Source of the DNA: Blautia obeum ATCC 29174
GTDB lineage: Bacteria > Bacillota > Clostridia > Lachnospirales > Lachnospiraceae
DNA: 64,000 nt
NCBI RefSeq assembly: GCF_025147765.1
Contig: NZ_CP102265.1
Span: forward strand, 2,109,001-2,173,000
Reading direction: 5' to 3'
Positions within the stretch are counted from its first letter, which is position 1. Every line of letters starts with the position of its first letter. The notes below the pieces were generated by a model. The model saw nothing but the letters and a program-made list of their open reading frames with translations. It was not told the origin of the DNA and searched no databases. A program made the position numbers and the translations under genes. Shown one piece after another: positions 17,215 to 26,914 of this stretch.

Positions 17215-18096
17215 TTATTTCACATGCTGGTGTGTAAACAGATGATCCTGGCAGTACTCATAATTACCATTGCATTTGGAACAGAAACGAAATTCCAGAT
17301 TCGGATCATCCTTCTCTGTACGACCACAAATTGCACATTTATGTTTGGTAATGCCACCTGTTGCCGGATTTACTCTGCTCTGTGCCATTGCCTTCTTAAA
17401 CTCTCTGCGTCGGTGTACCTCTTTAGGATTATACCGATGCATGTTTCTGTTACTGAAAAAGAACAGAACAAAATTCAAGAGAGATGCAAGGATCGGAACA
17501 GCCATAACCCACAGACCAACTCTTACATATGAAATCATATTATAAACAATGATTGCGCCATATACCCATGCCATCCATTTCATTTTGATCGGGATCACAA
17601 ACCACAGAAGGATCTGCATATCCGGATAGCATGCCGCATAAGCAAGAAATACAGAAAGACTGACATAATAGGTCGTAAAAACACTTCCACCGATCATATA
17701 AGTCATTCCATCGATCACAACAAAACCACCTGTCACAAAATAAGTGATAAACGCTGCGATCAAAACAAAGAGAAGCCCGGAAAATATATACAATGTATAC
17801 CGGAAGCTTCCCCAGGTACGCTCAAGAGAGGTACCGATCGGATAATAAAAGAACAGAATAGAAATCGCAAACAATAGGAAATTACCGGTGCTTGGTGGAT
17901 AGATCACCCAGGTGACCAGACGCCAGATCTGTCCCTGCAGAATCTTGGAAACATCCAGACTCATCATATTGAGCAGCGATGGATTCATATAAGTGAGCAA
18001 ATACCCTATCACATAACAGATAATAATATACACTGTCAGATTCTGTATTCCACCATGTCTTCCAAATTTGCGTTCCAGTTTATCGATCCAATTCAT
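17215..18096 (-). CDS. Rhomboid-like membrane protein with C-terminal Cys-rich domain
   Basis: 293 residues. About six membrane segments at 20-215 include the rhomboid-type stretch IWRLVTWVIYP and a segment reading MIGGSVFTTYYVSLSVFLAY. The catalytic GxSG is degraded to GGSV and I see no membrane histidine, so proteolysis is doubtful. The soluble tail (about 240-293) carries CAICGRTE, CSKCNGNYEYCQDH, a probable zinc ribbon. It would be a membrane scaffold or a derlin-like protein rather than a protease. GxxH motifs that would contradict this are not seen. The function is unknown. Confidence 0.65.
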   Translation of the reverse strand: MNWIDKLERKFGRHGGIQNLTVYIIICYVIGYLLTYMNPSLLNMMSLDVSKILQGQIWRLVTWVIYPPSTGNFLLFAISILFFYYPIGTSLERTWGSFRYTLYIFSGLLFVLIAAFITYFVTGGFVVIDGMTYMIGGSVFTTYYVSLSVFLAYAACYPDMQILLWFVIPIKMKWMAWVYGAIIVYNMISYVRVGLWVMAVPILASLLNFVLFFFSNRNMHRYNPKEVHRRREFKKAMAQSRVNPATGGITKHKCAICGRTEKDDPNLEFRFCSKCNGNYEYCQDHLFTHQHVK

Positions 18097-18159
18097 AAAA
18101 TCACTTCTTCTCCTTTTTCAGTTAATAAGTACTGTTCGGAAAGATGAATACCTGCCTTA

Positions 18160-19101
18160 TCAAAAATATTTCTTTTTTGACAGGAAAAGTGCTGCAATGA
18201 TACTGGCCGCAATAGAGACCAGAATTACGATCAGAAATCCCCAAATCGTACTGGAGAAAGGCATTCCGGACGGTGCCAGATTCATTCCATATGCACTAAA
18301 GATGATCGTCGGAATACTCATAACGATCGTGATCACAGACAAAATTTTCATAACATCATTCAGGTTATTGGATATAACAGATGCAAACGCATCCATCATA
18401 CTCTGCAGGATACCGCTGTATATATTCGCCATCTCAATCGCCTGTGTATTCTCAATGATAACATCTTCAAGAAGTTCTGTATCTTCAGGATATTTCTTAA
18501 TGCTCTCCAGCTTGATCAGCTTCTCAAGCACCGCTTCATTTGATCTCAGTGAAGTAGTAAAATACACCAGAGATTTTTCCAGTTCCAAAAGCTCGATCAG
18601 TTCCTGATTTCGCGGAGAAAAATGAAGTTTTTCCTCAACCTGTTCACTTTTCTTGTCAATAATACGCAGATAACGCAGATACATGCTGGAATTACGATAC
18701 AGTATCTGAAGAATAAAACGTGTCTTCATATAAGTAAAGAAATTACGCACACGTCCCTCCATAAATCTGGTAAGAACCTGTGTATCTTCCAGACATATCG
18801 TAAAAATCATCTTATCTGTGACTATAATACCCAGCGGAATCGTACCATACCAGTCCTTGTCATTTCGTTCCTCGATCATAGGAACATCAACCAGGATCAG
18901 AGTGTAATTATCCTCCACCTCAATACGTGACCGTTCCTCCTCATCCAGAGGAGCTCTCAGATCATCGACCTCTATCTGAAACTGCTCGGATATCTCAAAG
19001 ATTTCTGTTGCCGTAGGATTTGTAAGGGCAACCCAGCAGCCATCCTGAGGTTCCTGAATTTCATGAATTGCTCCGTCTGATGTACGAAACATCCTAACCA
19101 C
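18160..19101 (-). CDS. corA: CorA-family magnesium/divalent cation channel
   Basis: 313 residues: a large N-terminal cytoplasmic domain, a long coiled helix, then two C-terminal membrane segments (about 255-275 and 285-305) joined by the family's pore loop with YGMNL. CorA proteins form pentameric Mg2+ (or Co2+/Ni2+) channels. The start is GTG with GGGGAG 7 bases upstream. The gene has a perfect-consensus promoter and is divergent from aroC. Co2+ uptake for cobalamin is a possible but unproven role. Confidence 0.88.
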   Translation of the reverse strand: MVRMFRTSDGAIHEIQEPQDGCWVALTNPTATEIFEISEQFQIEVDDLRAPLDEEERSRIEVEDNYTLILVDVPMIEERNDKDWYGTIPLGIIVTDKMIFTICLEDTQVLTRFMEGRVRNFFTYMKTRFILQILYRNSSMYLRYLRIIDKKSEQVEEKLHFSPRNQELIELLELEKSLVYFTTSLRSNEAVLEKLIKLESIKKYPEDTELLEDVIIENTQAIEMANIYSGILQSMMDAFASVISNNLNDVMKILSVITIVMSIPTIIFSAYGMNLAPSGMPFSSTIWGFLIVILVSIAASIIAALFLSKKKYF

Positions 19102-19144
19102 GATTACACTCCCCTTCCACTCTCATTTTAGGTCATATGGATAT

Positions 19145-19173
19145 ATTATAAAATGTGACAGGATTTTTGTCAA
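19145..19173 (-). promoter_or_regulatory. Perfect sigma-A promoter of corA
   Basis: TTGACA (19168-19173), 17 bases, TATAAT (19145-19150): both hexamers match consensus exactly. Confidence 0.85.
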
Positions 19174-19187
19174 TTCCAACGGAATTG
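19171..19187. promoter_or_regulatory. Inverted repeat between corA and aroC
   Basis: CAATTCC-AAC-GGAATTG, perfect, touching the corA -35 element. It is a candidate operator. Confidence 0.4.
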
Positions 19188-19223
19188 TATTCACAAAAAA
19201 TTTACTCAATTTATGTTTTAAAG

Positions 19224-19232
19224 TGGTATAGT
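19224..19232 (+). promoter_or_regulatory. Extended -10 promoter of aroC
   Basis: TGGTATAGT: an extended -10 with no good -35, about 75 bases before the aroC ATG. Confidence 0.45.
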
Positions 19233-19304
19233 GTAAATTGTAGACTTTCTTTATTTAATATGTTAAGATGGACTACAGTAATAAGGGAGGACTCAATAAG
19301 ACTT

Positions 19305-20399
19305 ATGAATAAATCCAGCTTTGGTACACATTTCACTGTAACTACCTGGGGGGAATCTCATGGAAAAGCGCTTGGTGCTGTTGTGGACGGCTGCCCGGCA
19401 GGACTTTCTCTCTGTGAAGAAGACATCCAAAAATTTCTCGACAGACGCAAACCCGGTCAGAGCCGCTACACAACTGCACGTAAAGAGGGCGATCTTGTCG
19501 AAATCCTTTCCGGCATTTTTGAGGGAAAAACTACCGGTACCCCAATTTCATTAATAGTCCGCAACACTGACCAGCGTTCCAGAGATTACGGCAATATTGC
19601 GCTTTCCTATCGTCCCGGACACGCAGATTATACTTTTGATGCCAAATACGGTTTTCGTGATTATCGAGGCGGCGGCCGCTCTTCCGGTCGGGAAACTATC
19701 GGGCGTGTGGCATCAGGTGCAATTGCCTCCAAAATTCTGGAAACTTTAGGGATTTCTTTCTGTACTTATACAAAATCCATCGGACCTGTTTCCATCAAAA
19801 AATTTGATTCAGAAGAAATCAACAATAATGCATTTTATATGCCAGATGCGGATGCCGCTGCCAGGGCAGGTGCATATCTGGAGAAATGTATGAAAAGCCA
19901 GGACAGTGCCGGTGGTGTTGTAGAGTGTCGTATCACAGGTGTCCCAGCAGGTCTTGGAAGCCCTGTCTTCGAAAAACTTGATGCAGTACTTGCCCAGGCA
20001 GTTATGTCTGTCGGTGCTGTTAAAGCTGTCGAAATCGGTGACGGTACAGAAGTTGCACATATGAACGGTTCCGATGATAATGATGGATTTCATTTTGAAA
20101 ACGGGCAAATCAGCAAAACAAGCAATCACGCCGGTGGCATCATGGGTGGTATCAGTGATGGAAGCGAGATCATTCTCCGTGCTTATATCAAACCAACCCC
20201 TTCCATTAGCCAGCCACAGGAAACAACTACATGCAACGGCAAAAATATTTCTCTTGAAATTCATGGACGTCACGATCCAGTCATCGTACCAAGGGCAGTT
20301 GTCGTTATTGAATCTATGTGTGCGCTTGCAATTACAGATGCACTTTTTGCCAATATGACTTCCCGTCTGGACTATATTCAGAAATTTTACACAAAATAA
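19305..20399 (+). CDS. aroC: Chorismate synthase
   Basis: 364 residues starting [20 protein letters not shown]. Family motifs include [33 protein letters not shown] and [11 protein letters not shown]. The enzyme makes chorismate from EPSP with reduced FMN, the last step of the shikimate pathway. The ATG is 16 bases after AGGGAGG, which is rather far, but no closer in-frame start exists. The longer upstream frame is not conserved sequence. It stands alone, not in an aro cluster, and ends at a bidirectional terminator. Confidence 0.95.
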   Translation: MNKSSFGTHFTVTTWGESHGKALGAVVDGCPAGLSLCEEDIQKFLDRRKPGQSRYTTARKEGDLVEILSGIFEGKTTGTPISLIVRNTDQRSRDYGNIALSYRPGHADYTFDAKYGFRDYRGGGRSSGRETIGRVASGAIASKILETLGISFCTYTKSIGPVSIKKFDSEEINNNAFYMPDADAAARAGAYLEKCMKSQDSAGGVVECRITGVPAGLGSPVFEKLDAVLAQAVMSVGAVKAVEIGDGTEVAHMNGSDDNDGFHFENGQISKTSNHAGGIMGGISDGSEIILRAYIKPTPSISQPQETTTCNGKNISLEIHGRHDPVIVPRAVVVIESMCALAITDALFANMTSRLDYIQKFYTK

Positions 20400-20428
20400 A
20401 TCAGACAGAGTCGCTTCTATAACGCAAA

Positions 20429-20461
20429 AAAGATCCTGCAGTCATAACTGCGGGATCTTTA
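20429..20461. terminator. Bidirectional terminator between aroC and the lactonase gene
   Basis: AAAGATCCTGCAGT-CATA-ACTGCGGGATCTTT, a 14-bp stem with one G-U, flanked by A and T tracts for both converging genes. Confidence 0.85.
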
Positions 20462-20486
20462 CATTTACAAATATATATGAGAAAAA

Positions 20487-21599
20487 TCACTCCTGCTCAT
20501 CTTCTGCATCAGCTAAAGGTTCGACAGCATCAAAGTCCTGTGGTACCGGCCACATATGAATACTGTTTGGAGTTTCAATTTTATGTGGTTTATCATTCAT
20601 CACAATAATATTCTTCTCATAATCCACTTTGAATGTTGTGATTGTATTACTTGCATGGTTCGCAACAGCAATATGCTGATTGTCAGGGAAGATTACTATA
20701 TCCTTCGGATAATCACCGCTGATCGGCAGAGTGAACTTTTTCTCCAGAAGTCCGGTTTCTGCATCAATCTCATACATGGAGACTGTGTTTTCACCAGCTG
20801 TTGTGCAGAAAAGATGTTTGCCATCAGGAGCAAGTGCCAGACCGGAAGCCGCATTGTGAATCGCATCCTTGTCATGTTGCTTACTCAATGTAGAAACACT
20901 CTGCAGAAGTTCAAATTCCGGATTGTTTCCACTTCCATCATAACTGTAAACTTTAATCTCATTACTTAATTCGAACAGAATATATGCATACTTTCCATCA
21001 GCACTGAAACGAATGATTCTTGGTCCACTCTCTCTCGGGCAGCGAAGAATATCTACTAATTCCAGTTTATGGCGTCTTTTGTTGATCCGATAGATCTTAA
21101 CCTGATCAATTCCATTGTCAACTGCACAAAGATATTTATTATCCGGTGTCGGACGTACACAGTTTACATGTGGACGGAAGTTACGCTCTGCGACACTTCC
21201 AAGTCCTTTATGAAATACCCCATCCATAATACGGCCAAGACTTCCATCTTTATGTGTATGTACAACCGTTACTTTGCCATCGTGATATCCCGCAACATAA
21301 AGATAACGACCGTCCACATCTGTAGCAAGGAAACAGCCTCTCATGCCGTCAATTCCTACACTGTTAATTCGAACAAGGTCTCCGTTCTCGTCACGTTTGA
21401 ATACCGCAACACCCTCGTCCTCAATAGAATACAGATACTTACCGTTTTTGGAAACTGCTGTGTGAGATGCATTGCTGACGTTAACTTCGCTTCGTTCGAT
21501 CAGTTTACCATTCTCCACATCTACATCATAAACCTGAATGCCCTTACTGGTACCATAAGTGTATGTACCCACATAGGCCACATATTTCTTGTTCCCCAT
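20487..21599 (-). CDS. Lactonase-family beta-propeller protein (6-phosphogluconolactonase-like)
   Basis: 370 residues with repeated propeller blades (YLYSIEDEGVAVFKRDENG; YLYVAGYHDGKVTVVHTHKD; GENTVSMYEIDAETGLLEKK; NHASNTITTFKVD), matching PF10282. Members hydrolyse 6-phosphogluconolactone or cis-cyclic sugar lactones, but many are uncharacterised. The ATG (21597-21599) is chosen because TAGGAGG lies 8 bases upstream. The acidic tail EPLADAEDEQE is not part of the propeller. It has no pentose phosphate gene as neighbour, so the substrate is uncertain. It is cytoplasmic, with no signal peptide. Confidence 0.75.
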   Translation of the reverse strand: MGNKKYVAYVGTYTYGTSKGIQVYDVDVENGKLIERSEVNVSNASHTAVSKNGKYLYSIEDEGVAVFKRDENGDLVRINSVGIDGMRGCFLATDVDGRYLYVAGYHDGKVTVVHTHKDGSLGRIMDGVFHKGLGSVAERNFRPHVNCVRPTPDNKYLCAVDNGIDQVKIYRINKRRHKLELVDILRCPRESGPRIIRFSADGKYAYILFELSNEIKVYSYDGSGNNPEFELLQSVSTLSKQHDKDAIHNAASGLALAPDGKHLFCTTAGENTVSMYEIDAETGLLEKKFTLPISGDYPKDIVIFPDNQHIAVANHASNTITTFKVDYEKNIIVMNDKPHKIETPNSIHMWPVPQDFDAVEPLADAEDEQE

Positions 21600-21660
21600 T
21601 ATACTGCCTCCTAAAATTCGATGAATATGTGCGAAAGCTCTATCCGCATTTGGTGTCCTA

Positions 21661-21689
21661 ATTATAGCACAATTCATTTGCAAGAACAA
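21661..21689 (-). promoter_or_regulatory. Promoter of the lactonase-family gene
   Basis: TTGTTC (21684-21689), 17 bases, TGC-TATAAT (21661-21666) on the minus strand, with an extended -10. Confidence 0.7.
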
Positions 21690-21728
21690 GTTGACATTCT
21701 CTGTTGAATGTGTATTTTCTTACGTACT

Positions 21729-23003
21729 TTACATAAAGTAATTTCGGATCTTGGTAAGTGTATCTTCAAGTACTTCATCGGAATGCGCTGTTGAAAGGAA
21801 CATTGCTTCAAATTGAGAAGGTGCCAGATGGATTCCCTGTTTCAGCATGGCTAGGAAATAATCTGCAAATGCTTTTGTATCAGAAGACTTGGCTGAAGTA
21901 TAATCCACCACTTCTTCTTTTGCAAAAAACAGGCTTCCCAGAGAAGAAACATGATTTACATGATATTCACTTCCTGCCTCTTTCAGGATTTCTTCAATTC
22001 CTCCATACAGTTTCTGGCCTTTTTCTTCCAGCTCCTTATATACTTCCTGATGTTCATACAGATATTTCAGCTGTGTAAGTCCTGCTGCCATTGCAATCGG
22101 ATTTCCACTTAAAGTACCAGCCTGATATACCGGACCTGCAGGAGAAACCATTTCCATGATTTCTCTTCTTCCGCCATATGCTCCCACCGGCATACCCGCA
22201 CCTATGATCTTGCCGTAAGTCACCATATCCGGTGTTACGCCAAAATATTCAGCGGCACCGCCAAATGCCAGACGAAATCCTGTAATAACCTCATCAAAGA
22301 TCAACAGTGTTCCATGCTGATCGCACAAAGTACGAAGGCCTTCCAGAAAACCTTTTTTCGGAGCAACCACACCCATGTTGGCAGCTACCGGTTCAACAAT
22401 CACCGCTGCAACCTGTCCTTTTGCCTGCTCCAAAAGAGCTTTTACACTGTCAAGATCATTATAGACCGCGGTCATCGTATCCTGGGTACATCCCTTTGGT
22501 ACACCGGCGCTGTCTGGTACCCCACTCGTCATCACACCAGAACCGGCACTTACCAGCAGCGCATCACTGTGTCCATGGTAACATCCGGCAAATTTAATGA
22601 TTTTGTCCCTTCCTGTATAGCCTCTGGCTGCACGGATCGCACTCATAACTGCTTCTGTACCGGAATTTACCATACGTACCATTTCCACATGTGGAAGATG
22701 CTCACAGATAAATTCTGCCATTTCCACTTCAATCTCTGTAGCACATCCAAAGCTCAAGCCTTCCGCACATGCTTTTACCACTGCCTCCCGGATTTCTGGA
22801 AAATTATGTCCAAGGATCATTGGTCCCCAGGAGTCAATATAATCAACATAACAGTTATCATCTACATCATAAATATGGCATCCATCCGCACGTTTGATAA
22901 ATCTCGGTGCCATTCCAATTGCACCATAAGCTCTTACCGGACTGTTAACCCCTCCCGGAATTCTTTTGACCGCCCGTTCAAATAATTCTTCTGATCTTCC
23001 CAT
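21729..23003 (-). CDS. hemL: Glutamate-1-semialdehyde 2,1-aminomutase
   Basis: 424 residues, class III aminotransferase fold. Motifs are RIPGGVNSPVRAYGAIG, NSGTEAVMSAIRAAR, IFDEVITGFR and the PLP lysine in YGKIIGAGMPVGAYGG. It converts glutamate-1-semialdehyde to 5-aminolevulinate, following HemA. It is last in the hem operon, and its ATG overlaps the hemB stop (TAATG). Confidence 0.95.
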   Translation of the reverse strand: MGRSEELFERAVKRIPGGVNSPVRAYGAIGMAPRFIKRADGCHIYDVDDNCYVDYIDSWGPMILGHNFPEIREAVVKACAEGLSFGCATEIEVEMAEFICEHLPHVEMVRMVNSGTEAVMSAIRAARGYTGRDKIIKFAGCYHGHSDALLVSAGSGVMTSGVPDSAGVPKGCTQDTMTAVYNDLDSVKALLEQAKGQVAAVIVEPVAANMGVVAPKKGFLEGLRTLCDQHGTLLIFDEVITGFRLAFGGAAEYFGVTPDMVTYGKIIGAGMPVGAYGGRREIMEMVSPAGPVYQAGTLSGNPIAMAAGLTQLKYLYEHQEVYKELEEKGQKLYGGIEEILKEAGSEYHVNHVSSLGSLFFAKEEVVDYTSAKSSDTKAFADYFLAMLKQGIHLAPSQFEAMFLSTAHSDEVLEDTLTKIRNYFM

Positions 23004-23986
23004 TATCCAATTCTCCCTTCATCAATAAAACGTGCAAGTTCTTTTGCATAATAGGTAAGATATATATTCACACCTGCTCTGTATGCACTTGCTGCCATTT
23101 CGCAGACGATTTTTTCTTCATCGATCCAGCCCATTTTAGCGGCAGCCTTGACCATGGCATATTCACCGCTGACACTGTACGCTGCGATCGGTACATTGGT
23201 TGCTTTTGATACTTCTGAAACCATATCAAGATAAGACATTGCCGGCTTGATCATAATAATATCTGCACCTTCTTCAATATCTGTCAGTGCCTCTTTCATT
23301 CCTTCACGACGATTATGGTAATCCATCTGGTAACTTTTACGGTCTCCAAAAGATGGTGCAGAACCTGCCGCATCACGAAACGGGCCATAAAAAGCCGATG
23401 CATATTTGACTGCATAAGACATGATTGGTGTTTCTTTATGTCCTGCTTTATCCAAGCACTCACGGATTGCACGCACACGGCCATCCATCATATCGGAAGG
23501 CGCCACCATATCAGCACCTGCCTCTACATGAGAGAGTGCTGTCTTTGCAAGCAGATCTAACGTCGCATCATTTTCAACCTCATGTCCGCAGAGCACACCA
23601 CAATGGCCATGAGAAGTATATTCACACATACATACATCTGTAATATAGTAAAGATCCGGGAACTGTCTTCTGGCCTCTCTCAGTGCTTTCTGAACAATTC
23701 CGTATTCATCATATGCGCCACTGCCCACTTCATCTTTATGATCTGGAATACCGAAAAGCATGATGCTGCTGACTCCTGCTTTCTGCAGACGTTCCAGTTC
23801 ATATGGAAGACGATCCACACTGTAACGGTACTGTCCCTCCATAGACGGAATTTCCTCTTCAATTCCAGTACCTTCTTTTACAAAAAGCGGATAGATCAGC
23901 GATGATTTATCAATTCTTGTTTCTCTTACCATTTTACGTAATGTTTCACTTCCACGAAGTCTTCTTGGTCTCTGAATCAGATCCAT
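23003..23986 (-). CDS. hemB: Porphobilinogen synthase (delta-aminolevulinate dehydratase)
   Basis: 327 residues. The zinc-type active site CMCEYTSHGHCGVLCG and Schiff-base lysines in VKYASAFYGPFRDA and IMIKPAMSYLD are present. It condenses two 5-aminolevulinates to porphobilinogen. It lies between cobA/hemD and hemL in the operon. Confidence 0.96.
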   Translation of the reverse strand: MDLIQRPRRLRGSETLRKMVRETRIDKSSLIYPLFVKEGTGIEEEIPSMEGQYRYSVDRLPYELERLQKAGVSSIMLFGIPDHKDEVGSGAYDEYGIVQKALREARRQFPDLYYITDVCMCEYTSHGHCGVLCGHEVENDATLDLLAKTALSHVEAGADMVAPSDMMDGRVRAIRECLDKAGHKETPIMSYAVKYASAFYGPFRDAAGSAPSFGDRKSYQMDYHNRREGMKEALTDIEEGADIIMIKPAMSYLDMVSEVSKATNVPIAAYSVSGEYAMVKAAAKMGWIDEEKIVCEMAASAYRAGVNIYLTYYAKELARFIDEGRIG

Positions 23987-24016
23987 TTTAATGCACCTCT
24001 TCCTTATTTGTTTACC

Positions 24017-25519
24017 TTATCTGTTTTTTATTTTAACAACCAGTTCTACAAGCGAATCAATGGTTGCTTTTTCTGACATATATGTCTGCATTCCATAATC
24101 GTCTGCCGCAGCTTTTGTCTGTTTTCCAATGCATGCCGCAGTAACTTTGGAGTAATCCAAAAGCCCGGTACTCTCTACAAATCCTTTTACAGTAGATGCG
24201 CTTGTAAATACTACACAATCTATGGAATCACTTTCAATTTCCCTGTCAATATGAATCAGACTGCTTTTCTCATATACTGTATCATAGGTTGGAATATCAC
24301 TGACCTGTCCACCTTGTTCCTTAAGAATCTTTACAAGCTTCTGATTGCCTCTTCTCGCCCTCGGCAGGAGAATCTTCTCTCCTCCTTGAAGTTTCACTGC
24401 CAGTGCTTCGCCAAGTGATTCGCCATCATAAACTTCCGGAATCAGATCAACAAGAATGCCCCTGTCTTCCAGAACTTTTGCCGTGCCCTGACCAATTGCA
24501 GCAATCTGTGCTCCTGCCAGACTGCGAATATCTTTATGTGCTTTTTTCAGCTCATCAAAAAAGATTTCCACCCCGGTCGGACTGGTAAATACGATCCACT
24601 GGTAAGAGGAAATTTCCTCAAATGCATGAACAAGTGTACTCTGATCTTCAAGCGGAACTGTTCGAATTGATGGAAGTTCCAGAACTTCCGCGCCCCTTCT
24701 GCGCAATTCCTCCGCGGTTCGTGAACTACGCCCCTTTGGACGGGTTACAAGAACTTTCCATCCTGCAAGAGGAAGTTTTTCATACCAGCCAAATTCATCT
24801 GCAAGTCTGCATACCTTTCCGACAACAATGATCGCCGGTGTTTCTATTCCCTGACGGTCTACTTCCTCCTTCAGAGTTGCTACGGTTGCCACCACCCTCT
24901 TTTGATCTGCCGTAGTTCCCTTTTGGAGAACGGCCGCCGGCATAGCCGGATCCATTCCAGCTTCAAGTAAACCAAAACAAATATCTGACAGTGCCGCAAT
25001 ACCCATCAGAAATACCAGAGTTCCCTTTGTATTGACCAGAGCTTTAAAATCTATATCGTATTCCTTTCCGGCACGTCTGTGTCCGGTAATAATATGCACA
25101 GAAGAGCAAAAATCCCTGTGCGTTACCGGAATTCCATTATATGCAGGAACTGCAATGGATGAAGTCACACCTGGAACGATTTCATAGGGAATACCATTTA
25201 CAGTCAGAAGTTCCAGTTCTTCTCCGCCCCTTCCAAAAAGAAACGGGTCTCCTCCTTTCAAGCGAACCACGCGCTGACCTTTCTGCGCTTCTTCAAGCAA
25301 TACCTGATTGATCTGTTCCTGTGGCATCGTATGCTTATCAGCACGTTTTCCTACATCGATCAGACGAGCCGTGGTCGGCACTTTTGCAAGGACCCCCTGC
25401 CCCACCAGGCTGTCATATACCACGACCTCCGCCTGCTGAAGCACTTCCATACCTTTCAGTGTGAAAAGCCCGATATCACCCGGTCCGGCTCCCACAAGCC
25501 ACACTTTTCCTTTTTTCAT
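24017..25519 (-). CDS. cobA-hemD: Fused uroporphyrinogen-III C-methyltransferase / uroporphyrinogen-III synthase
   Basis: 500 residues. The N-terminal half (1-245) is [40 protein letters not shown] and [19 protein letters not shown] bind SAM and substrate. The C-terminal half (about 255-500) is Hem[21 protein letters not shown] and [17 protein letters not shown]. It cyclises hydroxymethylbilane to uroporphyrinogen III and methylates it twice to precorrin-2. The fusion commits the pathway to sirohaem and cobalamin rather than haem. It overlaps hemC by 4 bases with GGAGG upstream. Confidence 0.95.
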   Translation of the reverse strand: MKKGKVWLVGAGPGDIGLFTLKGMEVLQQAEVVVYDSLVGQGVLAKVPTTARLIDVGKRADKHTMPQEQINQVLLEEAQKGQRVVRLKGGDPFLFGRGGEELELLTVNGIPYEIVPGVTSSIAVPAYNGIPVTHRDFCSSVHIITGHRRAGKEYDIDFKALVNTKGTLVFLMGIAALSDICFGLLEAGMDPAMPAAVLQKGTTADQKRVVATVATLKEEVDRQGIETPAIIVVGKVCRLADEFGWYEKLPLAGWKVLVTRPKGRSSRTAEELRRRGAEVLELPSIRTVPLEDQSTLVHAFEEISSYQWIVFTSPTGVEIFFDELKKAHKDIRSLAGAQIAAIGQGTAKVLEDRGILVDLIPEVYDGESLGEALAVKLQGGEKILLPRARRGNQKLVKILKEQGGQVSDIPTYDTVYEKSSLIHIDREIESDSIDCVVFTSASTVKGFVESTGLLDYSKVTAACIGKQTKAAADDYGMQTYMSEKATIDSLVELVVKIKNR

Positions 25520-26454
25520 ACTGGCTCTCCTCCTGTATATTTGTCGTTCTCCTGTTCTTCATGCTCACGCTTCATTTGTTCGGCCAGACACATACCCAGG
25601 CGGGCCGCTTCTGTCTTTGGTCCTCGGATACTGTCTTTAAAATATCTGCCATCTTTTTCCCTGTAATAAAGTCCTCGAAGAAACAGCTCCTCACCTTCCA
25701 CAATACCAAATGCAGCAACCGGTGAGGAACAGCCTCCGTCCAGATATCTGACAAAAGCTCTTTCTGCAGTGCCTGCTATCCATGCATCCTCGTCCTTATA
25801 TCCACTCAGATATTCATATTTCAGGCCTTTATGTCCCTGTACGGCAAGAATCCCCTGTCCGGCTGCCGGAAGAATCTCATCTGCTGAAAAATAACGATGA
25901 ATTCTTTTTTCCAGGCCCAGACGCTTCAGGCCTGCTGCCGCAAGGATCAGCCCCGCATATTCTCCTGCATCCAGCTTACGCAGTCTTGTCTGAAGATTTC
26001 CCCTGATACTTTTCACTTTCATATCCGGATAAATTGTTTGCAGCTGCAAAGTGCGACGAAGACTGGAACAGCCCAGAGGTTTCAAAGGATCCAGGCTGGC
26101 TGCACCCTCCGGCAGCACCAGAACATCTCTCGGATCCTCTCTTCTGGAAAAAGCAAGCAGTGGCAGGTCTTCCGGAACTTCCATCGGCATGTCTTTCAGA
26201 CTGTGCACAGACAGCATTGTTCTGCCTTCCAGCAATGCCTTGTCCAGTTCTTTTACAAAAAGGCCTTTTCCGCCAACTTTGTCAAGTGTCCGGTCAAGGA
26301 TTTTGTCTCCAGTTGTTTTCATTGTAAGAATTTCAACATCCAGTCCCGGATGCTGTTCTTTTATGTAATCACGTACCATCTCACTCTGTAAAACAGCAAG
26401 ACGGCTCTCTCTGCTTCCGATAATAACTTTATTCTTCGCTGTTGTCTGTATCAT
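25516..26454 (-). CDS. hemC: Hydroxymethylbilane synthase (porphobilinogen deaminase)
   Basis: 312 residues. Motifs are IGSRESRLAVLQSEMV, RTLDKVGGKGLFVKELD, HSLKDMPME and the dipyrromethane cofactor cysteine in LDGGCSSPVAAFG. It polymerises four porphobilinogens. The ATG at 26452-26454 has GGAGG 6 bases before it; starts further upstream lie deeper in sirC and lack a site. It overlaps sirC by 26 bases. The last residues are Glu/Lys-rich. Confidence 0.95.
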   Translation of the reverse strand: MIQTTAKNKVIIGSRESRLAVLQSEMVRDYIKEQHPGLDVEILTMKTTGDKILDRTLDKVGGKGLFVKELDKALLEGRTMLSVHSLKDMPMEVPEDLPLLAFSRREDPRDVLVLPEGAASLDPLKPLGCSSLRRTLQLQTIYPDMKVKSIRGNLQTRLRKLDAGEYAGLILAAAGLKRLGLEKRIHRYFSADEILPAAGQGILAVQGHKGLKYEYLSGYKDEDAWIAGTAERAFVRYLDGGCSSPVAAFGIVEGEELFLRGLYYREKDGRYFKDSIRGPKTEAARLGMCLAEQMKREHEEQENDKYTGGEPV

Positions 26455-26914
26455 CTGATGCCTCCATTGCTTCCTGAATTGCCAAGCGGACTTTTTTGGC
26501 TCTGCTGTGATCCAGGCCACTGGCGGTAATTCCGATCACAACTTCATCTTTCATATAAATACCCGGGAAATAGAAATCGCATTTACTCTTATCGTCTGCA
26601 ACATTGACATAAATTCCCTCTTCTTTACAGACGCGGTATATCTCATCGTTTAATTTCCAGTCGTTTGTAGCTGCGATCACCATATATGCCATATCAAAAT
26701 CTGACCTTTTTACCGGACGTGTAATCAGATTGACATAACCGGTTTTGCCAAGTTCCTGCAGCTCCATAGTCGATTTCGGTGCAATTGCCGTAATATTTCT
26801 TGTAAACTGCAGCAATGTCCTTATTCTCCTGGTCGCAATATTTCCGCCACCAACTACAACGATCTTTTTATCGGACAGATCAATAAACATCGGAAAATAT
26901 CGTTTATTCTTCAT
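26429..26914 (-). CDS. sirC: Precorrin-2 dehydrogenase (SirC/Met8 N-terminal type)
   Basis: 161 residues: NAD-binding GGGNIATRRIRTLL, then ITRPVKRSDFDMAYMVIAATND and the dimerisation part KCDFYFPGIYMKDEVVIGI, as in CysG/Met8 N-terminal domains. It oxidises precorrin-2 to sirohydrochlorin, which receives Fe (sirohaem) or Co through CbiK. It is the short form without the CysG methyltransferase. The ATG has TTGGAG 9 bases upstream, and it overlaps hemA by 11 bases. Confidence 0.9.
   Translation of the reverse strand: MKNKRYFPMFIDLSDKKIVVVGGGNIATRRIRTLLQFTRNITAIAPKSTMELQELGKTGYVNLITRPVKRSDFDMAYMVIAATNDWKLNDEIYRVCKEEGIYVNVADDKSKCDFYFPGIYMKDEVVIGITASGLDHSRAKKVRLAIQEAMEASDDTDNSEE

Noticed and set aside
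15890..17245. A 451-codon open frame on the plus strand across lysA
   Set aside because: Antisense of the LysA-like gene; composition is not protein-like.
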